Positions 51,502-58,894 of a stretch of DNA of 64,000 nt are shown piece by piece; positions within the stretch are counted from its first letter, which is position 1; every line of letters begins with the position of its first letter. The notes below the pieces were generated by a model, which was given only the letters and a program-made list of their open reading frames with translations, ran no database searches and was not told the DNA's origin. Position numbers and translations under genes: made by a program. Source of the stretch: Bordetella parapertussis (lineage in GTDB: Bacteria > Pseudomonadota > Gammaproteobacteria > Burkholderiales > Burkholderiaceae_A); the NCBI GenBank assembly GCA_945877235.1, contig CAMCRF010000010.1, forward strand, positions 1 to 64,000, in the 5' to 3' direction.

Positions 51502-53775
51502 ATGAAGAGTAAGTCCCAGCAGGTGATGAAGGTTTCTGTAGTCGCGCTGACCGTTTCAGCGCTGTTCTCTGGCAGCGCATGGGCGCAAGAGAAGATTGAA
51601 GAAGTGGTGGTTACTGCTCAGAAGCGCGAGCAAAAGGCACAGGATGTGCCCATTGCGATCACCGCCATTACGGCTAAAGCAATTGAGGACCGTGACGTCG
51701 AGTCTGTCGGTGATCTCAATGGCCTCGCCCCCAATCTACGCACTTCGACGGCACCGACCACTTCGCTGACCATCACCGCCAGTATGCGCGGCATCGGGCA
51801 AGGGCAGCCTGCGATTTGGGGTGACCCGGCGGTTGGAATTTATGTGGATGGAGCCTTTGTCGGAAAAAACACGGGCGCCATGGTGGATGTCATTGACCTT
51901 GAGCGTATTGAAGTTCTTCGCGGCCCCCAGGGAACGCTGTTTGGGAGAAACACCCAAGCCGGCGCCATCAACTTCATTTCGCGCAAGCCCCTTGGGACAC
52001 TCGCTGTAAATGCAAACCTTGAGGTGGGCAATTACGGTATGCAGTCCACTCGGGTTGGGCTCGAGCTGCCGAAGACAGGCGCACTCAGTGTGGGTATGGC
52101 AGTCAAACGTGAAAAGCGTGATGGCTTGGTGGACGACTCGAACAACCCCGACTCCGATGGTTTTGGTAGTAAGGATCGCACCTCTGCGAGGATCTCTGCG
52201 AAGCTAGATATTTCCAAGAATGCGGTGTTGAACTATATGTACGACAACACCGACATCGATGAGACTCCCCGAGCGCTCACACTCTCAAGTCTTGGTAATG
52301 GCGGCTCAACCAACTACGGCTTAAATTTCTTTGGAAGGCTGCCCTCTAATGGCGCTGCGCTGGTCAGCAGCGAATACAAGACTTCTGTGCCTGCGGCCAA
52401 GGGCTATGAGTATGTTCAGGCCGTCAAGGTTAAGGGGCATAGGCTTCTGGGTGACTTCAATATTGCTCCCAACATGACGCTGAAGTACATCGGCTCATAC
52501 CGCGACATGGAGTTCACTGACTTCTCGGATTATGGCGGTGGCTATGCGGCGAACTTGGGTGCGGTCATTCCAATGTACGTGGGCGGCCAGAACACCGTTT
52601 ACGACAACCAGTCGCATGAGGTTCAACTCGTTGGAAGCACAGAGCGCATGCGCTATGTGGTGGGTTACTACCGTTTCAAAGAAGAAGGGGCCGTTCTCAC
52701 AAAGAATTACGGCATCCTCGCGGGCAACGGTCAATCACGGTCCCGTGCGTCCTATGAGATTTCCACCGATGCGAGCGCGATGTTTGGTCAGGTCGACTTT
52801 GATGTAACCAAAGCGTTGACATTAACGGCTGGGTTACGTTCCACAACAGAGGACAAGTACGGCGCGGGCCGAACGCTCGCAGGTGGTGCAGCAACACCCT
52901 GGGAGCAAATCACGTTTGTAGTCCCTGGGTCGTCCGGCACGGGCCAGGCAGAGTTCAAGAAAAACACCCCCGTCTTCGCCCTGGGCTATAAGCTCGACGC
53001 AGAAACCAATCTCTATGCACGTTATGCCGTCGGATATCGGTCAGGTGGCTTCAATGTTCAATCAAACTCACCGTCCGATCGCTACGAGCCTGAAACCTCG
53101 AAGTCCATCGAGGCAGGATTTAAGAGAACCTTTGCCAATGGAAAGGGAGTCTTGAATGTCGCCGTCTTCAACACGACGGTGGAAGATGCCCAGCAGTCCG
53201 TATTGCCCCCCGGTGGCATCACACCCAAGTTCTTGAACGCGGCAGAGGCAAGCATTCGCGGCCTCGAGGTGGATGGCGCAGTGAGGCTCTCGAACGACTG
53301 GACAGCTAACTTTGGTTACGGCTTTACCAACGGGAAGTTCGATAGCTTCGATAATGGTGGGGTGGATATCGGGCCCCTGGTTGCTTACCCTGGAACGCCT
53401 AAGCACAATTTCAACGTGAACCTCACGGGAACCCTTGCGAAGACTTCTGTTGGTCGTCTGCGTGCCCTTGCTGATGTGACATATCAGGCCAAGTCGTACG
53501 CCATTGTTGCAACCCCCGGAAAAGCTGCAGGACAGCCTGGCGGTACCTCCCTTTGGGCCACTGAGGTTGCTGAACTCAAGTCTCTGCTCATGGTGAACGG
53601 CAAGCTCATGCTCTCCGATATTCAGGCCGGAAAGGGACGTGCGGAGGCCTATCTTTGGGTCAAGAATGCACTGAACAAGCGGCAAGAGAACTACCGGTTG
53701 AACCTCGGGTTTGTGGTGTCCTCCTGGACTGAGCCTCGCACCTTGGGTTTGGGTGTGACTTACAAATTTGACTAG
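51502..53775 (+). CDS. TonB-dependent outer-membrane receptor (steroid uptake candidate)
   Basis: A 757-residue outer-membrane protein. Signal peptide of about 28 residues (basic start, VVALTVSALFSGSAWA, cleavage after AWA), then IEEVVVTAQKREQ, a TonB-box-like start of the plug. Plug blocks: VPIAITAITAKAIEDR, IYVDGAFVGKNTG, IEVLRGPQGTLFGRNTQAGAINFISRKP. The rest alternates like a 22-strand barrel and ends LGVTYKFD. Receptors of this type are often linked to uptake of hydrophobic or polycyclic compounds in proteobacteria; steroid as ligand is inferred from the neighbours. Followed by a terminator, so it forms its own transcription unit. Confidence 0.93.
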   Translation: MKSKSQQVMKVSVVALTVSALFSGSAWAQEKIEEVVVTAQKREQKAQDVPIAITAITAKAIEDRDVESVGDLNGLAPNLRTSTAPTTSLTITASMRGIGQGQPAIWGDPAVGIYVDGAFVGKNTGAMVDVIDLERIEVLRGPQGTLFGRNTQAGAINFISRKPLGTLAVNANLEVGNYGMQSTRVGLELPKTGALSVGMAVKREKRDGLVDDSNNPDSDGFGSKDRTSARISAKLDISKNAVLNYMYDNTDIDETPRALTLSSLGNGGSTNYGLNFFGRLPSNGAALVSSEYKTSVPAAKGYEYVQAVKVKGHRLLGDFNIAPNMTLKYIGSYRDMEFTDFSDYGGGYAANLGAVIPMYVGGQNTVYDNQSHEVQLVGSTERMRYVVGYYRFKEEGAVLTKNYGILAGNGQSRSRASYEISTDASAMFGQVDFDVTKALTLTAGLRSTTEDKYGAGRTLAGGAATPWEQITFVVPGSSGTGQAEFKKNTPVFALGYKLDAETNLYARYAVGYRSGGFNVQSNSPSDRYEPETSKSIEAGFKRTFANGKGVLNVAVFNTTVEDAQQSVLPPGGITPKFLNAAEASIRGLEVDGAVRLSNDWTANFGYGFTNGKFDSFDNGGVDIGPLVAYPGTPKHNFNVNLTGTLAKTSVGRLRALADVTYQAKSYAIVATPGKAAGQPGGTSLWATEVAELKSLLMVNGKLMLSDIQAGKGRAEAYLWVKNALNKRQENYRLNLGFVVSSWTEPRTLGLGVTYKFD

Positions 53776-53800
53776 TTGTTCTCCTCGAGGTTGACTTTAC

Positions 53801-53825
53801 AAGGGGGGCTCGCCCCCCTTTTTTT
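53801..53825 (+). terminator. Rho-independent terminator after the TonB receptor gene
   Basis: AAGGGGGG (53801-53808), loop CTCG, CCCCCCTT (53813-53820), with a run of seven T from 53819. GC-rich stem of 6-8 pairs, 25 bases after the stop codon. Confidence 0.93.
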
Positions 53826-53840
53826 ATTGGGAGGCATGAC

Positions 53841-55538
53841 ATGCGCACGATGGCTCTTTTGCTCTCATTCATTTTTTGGCTTTCATCGACCGCGCACGGG
53901 TACTCCTTCCCTGAGCGAAACCCCTACCTGCTCGATTCCGAGAACAACCAAGGCCATTGGAACGACGCGGCCACGGACAGTACGCGGTGGCCTCTCAAGC
54001 TCGGTCATTTTCAGGTCAAAAATGTTTCTGATTTGGAGTTCAAGCCTAACGAGGCTCTCGGCATTCCCTTCTATTCCCGGCGCTACCCATCGGGGGAAGA
54101 TGTTTCTTGGTTCTTCACCGGCTATCGCTTGCAGCGCATCCTTGACGATCAAGGGCGGCAGACCGTTGTAGATGACATTGCACTCGTCCAGCCACCAACT
54201 GGCTATCAGGCGGTTCGTCCAGCAGAGCGAATCGAGCAGGGACGGGTGATTGAGTCACTCTTAGAGCAGGGGGACGAGGAGGGCCTCTCGCGCTATCTCT
54301 TGAGTACGTCGAATCGGCTCTCGAGTGCCGTTGAAGACCAAGTCCGTGGCGGCATCCTGTACTCCATGGTGGATGTGCAGGGTGGGTTTATCGGCACGAG
54401 TGCCAGAGGTATCATCCGCGTCCCTTTGCGGACACCAGATGAGCCACGCTCACAATTTGGTGTGCCGATTCGCATGCAGTTTCCTTCGTCTTTCTTCGAT
54501 GATGAACGGGTCGCTCGTGCGACCATATTTCCGAAAGATGTGGTGTTTGGGTTGGGCATGACCTTCAATGGTTACATTGTGGTGAGCACGCTGGGCGGGC
54601 GTGTCATTACGCTCGATCGACAGACGCTCGAGGTTCGCTCCGAAATGCAACTCCCGCAGGCTGGTGAGGTCATCACCAATAGCTTCGCGACGAGCCAGGA
54701 GGCGGGTGGTGGGGCCGTTTATGTGGCGTCCAACATGGCGATGTATCGACTCGTCATCCTGCCAAATGGGGAGATATCTGATCAGGCCAAGGACGGTGCT
54801 TGGCGAGAGGCCTACGACCGAGGGGTTCGACTCAAGCGCGGCAAGATTTCAGATGGAACTGGTGCCACACCCACTCTAATGGGATTTGGTCCCGACGAGG
54901 ATCAACTTGTGGTGATCACCGATGGTGCTGCACAGATGCGATTGCTCGCATTTTGGCGGAATGATCCACCGAGGAGCGTTGATGGACAACCCCGTCCTCG
55001 ACTCGCAGGTCAGATTCCGGTGAGCTTTGGATTCACCTCCGATGTCATCCAATCTGAGCAGTCGGTCGCGGTCTACGGGCCATACGCATTCGTGATCAAC
55101 AACATCATGCCGGAGGATGTAAGGCCTCTGCCAACCGGCGGTTCATACCTTCGGGGCTTGCTCGTAGGCGCCACTCGGCAGGGGCCACGAGGGGGTGCGA
55201 TGTATCGATGGAACAGCACGCTCAGCCAGTGGACTTTGCTGTGGACTAAGCCCGAGATCATGCCGGTTGCCACGGTCCCAATGATCAGCGGACCTTCGCG
55301 TGTTGTTGTTGTCAACGCATTTTTATCGAATCGCCCCAAAGAGAGTTTTCATTTGGGCTTTGATCTGGATTCTGGCAAAACGGTCCTGAGCGTAGCTGCC
55401 TCTCTTAATCCGGCATTTAACGGGGCCTTCTCTGGTATCAAGTGTGACGATCAGGGGTCGCTCTGGTACTCCACGATGCTGGGCCTTATCCGACTTGACG
55501 TCTCCAAGATGGCACCGACAGCATCGCCCACACCCTAA
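53841..55538 (+). CDS. Exported protein of unknown function next to the TonB receptor
   Basis: A 565-residue protein I do not recognise. An N-terminal signal peptide is clear (MRTMALLLSFIFWLSSTAHG, cleavage after AHG; no lipobox), so it is periplasmic or surface-exposed. The remainder is beta-rich with recurring short strand-turn units (FGLGMTFNGYIVVSTLGGRVITLDR, GAVYVASNMAMYRLV, DQLVVITDGAAQMRL, GSLWYSTMLGLIRLD) reminiscent of a beta-propeller. One cysteine is seen in the mature part. GGGAGG is 7 bases upstream of the ATG. Between a receptor and a side-chain aldolase, it may bind or process the steroid outside the cytoplasm; this is a guess. Confidence 0.85.
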   Translation: MRTMALLLSFIFWLSSTAHGYSFPERNPYLLDSENNQGHWNDAATDSTRWPLKLGHFQVKNVSDLEFKPNEALGIPFYSRRYPSGEDVSWFFTGYRLQRILDDQGRQTVVDDIALVQPPTGYQAVRPAERIEQGRVIESLLEQGDEEGLSRYLLSTSNRLSSAVEDQVRGGILYSMVDVQGGFIGTSARGIIRVPLRTPDEPRSQFGVPIRMQFPSSFFDDERVARATIFPKDVVFGLGMTFNGYIVVSTLGGRVITLDRQTLEVRSEMQLPQAGEVITNSFATSQEAGGGAVYVASNMAMYRLVILPNGEISDQAKDGAWREAYDRGVRLKRGKISDGTGATPTLMGFGPDEDQLVVITDGAAQMRLLAFWRNDPPRSVDGQPRPRLAGQIPVSFGFTSDVIQSEQSVAVYGPYAFVINNIMPEDVRPLPTGGSYLRGLLVGATRQGPRGGAMYRWNSTLSQWTLLWTKPEIMPVATVPMISGPSRVVVVNAFLSNRPKESFHLGFDLDSGKTVLSVAASLNPAFNGAFSGIKCDDQGSLWYSTMLGLIRLDVSKMAPTASPTP

Positions 55539-55540
55539 CG

Positions 55541-55564
55541 CGTCTCGTCTGTTTAAAGGATGCG
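55541..55564. promoter_or_regulatory. Degenerate operator-like dyad upstream of the second aldolase module
   Basis: CGTCTCGTC-TGTTTA-AAGGATGCG: 6 of 9 consensus bases in each arm with the same 6-base spacer. Weak, but placed in the 68-base gap before the aldolase gene. Confidence 0.3.
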
Positions 55565-55569
55565 ATAGC

Positions 55570-55599
55570 CCTATCCTTGGTTTTTACTAAGGCCATAGG
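55570..55599 (+). other. Possible hairpin reaching the ribosome site of the aldolase gene
   Basis: CCTAT and CCTT (55570-55578) can pair with AAGG and ATAGG (55589-55599), interrupted by a 2-base bulge. The 3' arm includes the first bases of the AGGAG at 55597-55601. It could dampen translation; nothing else supports this. Confidence 0.25.
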
Positions 55600-55606
55600 A
55601 GACACG

Positions 55607-56818
55607 ATGAGCTTAAAAAATTCCGCAGCGATTGTGGGATGTGCGCAGTACAAGCCTGAGCGCTATGCCACTGCCCCTCGCATGTTTCACCTCGAGCAGG
55701 TGGCCGACCTTGCTCGGCAGGCGTTGCAAGACAGCGGGCTTGCGGCCCACCAGATCGATGGGCTCGCCATCAATGGCCCTCACTTTCATGAGGCCAGCGC
55801 CTTCGTGCCTGCGATGGCCGCTGAGTATCTCGGCTTGAACCTCCACTTCGGGGAGGTAGTGGATCTGGGTGGTACGAGTGGGGTTGGTATGGTCTGGCGT
55901 GCGGCAGCGGCGATCGAATTGGGTGTCTGCCAGGCCGTGTTGTGCGTCATTCCACAGCGTATGGCCCCTCTTGGCCCTGCCGAGGACCCCAATTGGATGA
56001 TGAAGGCCATGCGATATGGCGGCCATAGTGCGGTCTTTGGTGCACCCGAGGCTGAGTTTGATTTGCCCTACGGACATCTTGGGCAAAACACGGGGTACGC
56101 AATGATTGCCCAGCGTTATAAGGGCATTTATGGGTATGACACCAGAGCCCTTGCCAAGATTGCAGTCGATCAGCGGGCCAATGCCCAGGCAAATCCAGAT
56201 GCCTTGTTTTTTGGTCAGCCGATCTCCATCGAAGATGTACTGAACTCCCGCATGGTTGCAGACCCGCTGCACATGTTGGAGATTGTCATGCCGGTGGCTG
56301 GTGGTGCTGCTCTGATCGTAGCCTCTAAAGAGCTCTGGTCCAAGGCACGGCAACGTCCGGCCGTGATCACTGGATTTGGCGAGCAACTCCAAACCAAATC
56401 CCCTTCGTATGCGCCGGATCTATTACAGACCCCGGTCGGTCCCGCATCGAGTCGCGCCTTTCAAATGGCTGGACTCAAGCCGTCTGACATGGATGTTGCG
56501 CAGATCTACGACTGCTACACCATCACGGTTCTTCTCACGCTTGAGGACGCAGGTTTTGCTCCGAAGGGTGAGGGCATGCGCTTCGTACAAGAGCACTCGC
56601 TTCGCTATGACGGAGACTTTCCGCTCAACACTCACGGGGGGCAGTTGAGCTTTGGTCAAGCGGGATCTGCTGGCGGCATGTCGCAGATCATCGAGGCGGT
56701 GCATCAAATCCAGGGTCGATGTGACACGCGGCAGATTGCGCAGTGTCACACCGCATTTGTCTCGGGCACCGGTGGTGTTATGAGTGAGCAGGGCGCACTG
56801 ATTCTCCAAGGGGCATGA
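55607..56818 (+). CDS. SCP2-thiolase-fold protein, second side-chain aldolase candidate (Sal-type)
   Basis: A 403-residue thiolase-fold protein without the nucleophilic cysteine (DLGGTSGVGM at that site). Tyr301 (IYDCYT) matches the first Ltp2 tyrosine, but the second position, Tyr347 in the 49035 protein, is Gln351 here (NTHGGQLSFGQAG). The next gene supplies a DUF35 domain, as aldolases of this family need. It may cut a different side-chain intermediate, e.g. releasing acetyl-CoA to leave an aldehyde, but with altered catalytic residues. AGGAG is 5 bases from the ATG at 55607; an upstream GTG at 55577 is discarded. Confidence 0.85.
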   Translation: MSLKNSAAIVGCAQYKPERYATAPRMFHLEQVADLARQALQDSGLAAHQIDGLAINGPHFHEASAFVPAMAAEYLGLNLHFGEVVDLGGTSGVGMVWRAAAAIELGVCQAVLCVIPQRMAPLGPAEDPNWMMKAMRYGGHSAVFGAPEAEFDLPYGHLGQNTGYAMIAQRYKGIYGYDTRALAKIAVDQRANAQANPDALFFGQPISIEDVLNSRMVADPLHMLEIVMPVAGGAALIVASKELWSKARQRPAVITGFGEQLQTKSPSYAPDLLQTPVGPASSRAFQMAGLKPSDMDVAQIYDCYTITVLLTLEDAGFAPKGEGMRFVQEHSLRYDGDFPLNTHGGQLSFGQAGSAGGMSQIIEAVHQIQGRCDTRQIAQCHTAFVSGTGGVMSEQGALILQGA

Positions 56819-56819
56819 C

Positions 56820-57773
56820 ATGGCGCAGACATCGACAAAGCCGCTTCCTCAGCCCACAGAGATTTCAGCGCCCTTCTGGCAAGGGTTGGCGCAGCAGCGG
56901 ATTCTGATCCAGGCCTGCCAAGCTTGCGGACATCGTTTCTTTTTCTCTCGTCGGCACTGTCCCTCATGTTGGTCCGACGCGGTAGAACATACGGAGGCTA
57001 AAGGGCCCTTTCGGCTGCACACATTTACGGTCTCCCGCGTGCCAACCCTGCCTGAGTTTTTTGATGAAATGCCGCAATGCCTTGCGGTGGTCGAGCTCGA
57101 ACCCGGGGTTCGCATGAATTCCGCGCTTCGTGGGGTTCATCCCGATAGCCTACCCATGGATGCCGCGTTGAGACCCATTTACGTGAATCGCGCTAACCAG
57201 ACCCTGTTGTATTTCACGACGCTTGATTCTGAGGTCCCCACCATGATCGATGAGGGACAGGACCTGAAAGAGCATTCGGAACAGGACACGCTTACACAAG
57301 ATCCGGGGCGTCAAGCGATTCACTTCAAAGATGTCACCGCGCTTCGAGCGTTGGTAGACGACGGATATACCGCCTTTAGCAATTCAGTTCTGGTGGATCA
57401 GGCCTTGGTCAATACATTCGCTGAACTCACAGGTGATGACTACTGGATCCACACGGACCCAGAGCGCGCACGATCTGAGAGCCCCTTTGGCGGCACCATT
57501 GCGCATGGGGCATTGGTACAGGTCCTCATTTCTCGCATGCGCATTCCCTTTCGGCATGAGGTTGTCGGGTTTCAGTCCATGGTGAATTACGGTTCGAACA
57601 AGTTACGGTTTCCGTCCCCCGTTCCCGTGGGCTCGCAGGTGCAGGCGAGGGCTCGAATCGTCTCGGTGGAGGAGTTACCCAAAGGTACTCAGGTCAGCAT
57701 AGAAATGCAGACCTTTGTGAGGGGGTTCGATCGCCCATCCGTGATCAACGAAATTGTTGTGCTGTACATGTGA
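56820..57773 (+). CDS. DUF35-MaoC fusion protein (reverse order to ChsH2)
   Basis: A 317-residue protein. The N-terminal half is a DUF35/OB-fold domain with zinc ribbon cysteines 33, 36, 47 and 50 (CQACGHRFFFSRRHCPSC). The C-terminal half is a MaoC hydratase with the complete motif TFAELTGDDYWIHTD, Asp206 and His211 as dyad, and PFGGTIAHGALVQVL. Unlike ChsH2 it carries its own catalytic dyad and has the domains in opposite order. It should both hydrate an enoyl-CoA and hold the aldolase encoded just upstream, channelling hydroxyacyl-CoA to cleavage. ATG one base after the aldolase stop; AAGGGG upstream. Confidence 0.88.
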   Translation: MAQTSTKPLPQPTEISAPFWQGLAQQRILIQACQACGHRFFFSRRHCPSCWSDAVEHTEAKGPFRLHTFTVSRVPTLPEFFDEMPQCLAVVELEPGVRMNSALRGVHPDSLPMDAALRPIYVNRANQTLLYFTTLDSEVPTMIDEGQDLKEHSEQDTLTQDPGRQAIHFKDVTALRALVDDGYTAFSNSVLVDQALVNTFAELTGDDYWIHTDPERARSESPFGGTIAHGALVQVLISRMRIPFRHEVVGFQSMVNYGSNKLRFPSPVPVGSQVQARARIVSVEELPKGTQVSIEMQTFVRGFDRPSVINEIVVLYM

Positions 57774-58894
57774 TGAACACGTTGCCACTTGCGGGTGTCC
57801 GCGTTGTTGATCTCAGTCGATTGCTCCCGGGTCCCTACTGTTCTCAGCTGCTATTGCAACTTGGCGCGGAGGTCATCAAGGTTGAAGATGCGACCAAGGC
57901 AGATGGCGGTGACATGATGCGAAGCCTGGCGCCCGGACGTGACAGGCCGTCTCGTTTCTTCGATATTGTGAACGGTGGAAAGCGGTCTGTTTGTGTAGAC
58001 CTCGGTCAAGCCGGTGGCCGAGCGTATCTTCATCGCCTGATTGCTGCGAGCGACATTGTGCTGGAGGGTTTTAGGCCGGGCGTAATGGCAAAGTTTGGAC
58101 TTGACGGCCCGTCATTGATCAAGGCGCATCCGCGCCTAATCGTCTGTTCTATTTCTGGATTCGGTCAGGCCGGGCCGCTCGCGCTTGCACCCAGTCATGA
58201 CATTAATTATCAGTCCTTAACCGGTGTGTTGCATCAGAACGCAACTGCCAATCAGGCTCCTGTGATCTCGGGCTTTCAAGCGGGAGATCTGGCTGGCGGA
58301 AGCCTGATGGCGCTCTCACTGATTCTGGCTGGTCTGGTTCAGGCACAGCGCTCCGGAGTGGGTCAGGTGATCGATGTCTCGATGTCCCACGCGCTGGGTC
58401 TGCTTCAGCCCATGATGGCGTTCGAGTGCATGGATTTTGGAGAGGCTACGCCCGCTGGAATGGGCATGGTCACAGGTGGTATTGCGGCCTACAACGTATA
58501 CGAAACTCGAGATCAACATTTCATGGCGGTTGGTGCCTTAGAGCCAAAGTTCTGGGCGGAGTTTTGCGAGCGGCTTGCGAGACCCGATTTCCTCAAGATT
58601 GGTCACGTGTCAGGTGAGCGTGGACGGCAGGCCATTCGCTCTGTTGCAGAGGTCTTCAAGACGCGATCACGCAATGAGTGGGAGCAGGTCTTTGAGCAGG
58701 GCGCCTGCTGCGTCACACCTGTCCTCACCCCTTCAGAGGCACTTGAGCGAGGCTTCTTACGCACACGGCTCGATGCTTCAGTTCCCGTGCAGGACGGACC
58801 TCGTTTGGGTGAGGCAACGGAGGAGATCGGTCGCCGCTTAGGGTTGACACAGGACGAGCTCGAGCAATTGCGCGCAGAGGGAGCAATCCGATGA
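57773..58894 (+). CDS. Family III CoA-transferase-fold protein, alpha-methylacyl-CoA racemase-like
   Basis: A 373-residue protein: N-terminal GVRVVDLSRLLPGPYCSQLL, IKVEDATKADGGD, and SHDINYQSLTGVL. His142 and Asp172 (QAGDLAGGSLMAL) keep the 30-residue spacing of the catalytic His126/Asp156 of the mycobacterial racemase, which favours racemase over CoA transfer. Such enzymes epimerise a 2-methyl branch, e.g. C25 of sterols, so that dehydrogenases can act. GTG at 57770 is an alternative start; ATG 57773 overlaps the upstream stop by one base. Coupled to the ligase gene by ATGA. Confidence 0.85.
   Translation: MNTLPLAGVRVVDLSRLLPGPYCSQLLLQLGAEVIKVEDATKADGGDMMRSLAPGRDRPSRFFDIVNGGKRSVCVDLGQAGGRAYLHRLIAASDIVLEGFRPGVMAKFGLDGPSLIKAHPRLIVCSISGFGQAGPLALAPSHDINYQSLTGVLHQNATANQAPVISGFQAGDLAGGSLMALSLILAGLVQAQRSGVGQVIDVSMSHALGLLQPMMAFECMDFGEATPAGMGMVTGGIAAYNVYETRDQHFMAVGALEPKFWAEFCERLARPDFLKIGHVSGERGRQAIRSVAEVFKTRSRNEWEQVFEQGACCVTPVLTPSEALERGFLRTRLDASVPVQDGPRLGEATEEIGRRLGLTQDELEQLRAEGAIR

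Noticed and set aside
55607..56818. Annotation as a normal acetyl-CoA acetyltransferase
   Set aside because: The thiolase nucleophile Cys and the GHP-x-GATG histidine block are missing; a DUF35 partner follows, as for aldolases of the SCP2 type.
57773..58894. Annotation as BaiF-type bile acid CoA transferase
   Set aside because: The HD-N-Y block and the 30-residue His-Asp spacing favour racemase, though transfer activity cannot be excluded by reading alone.
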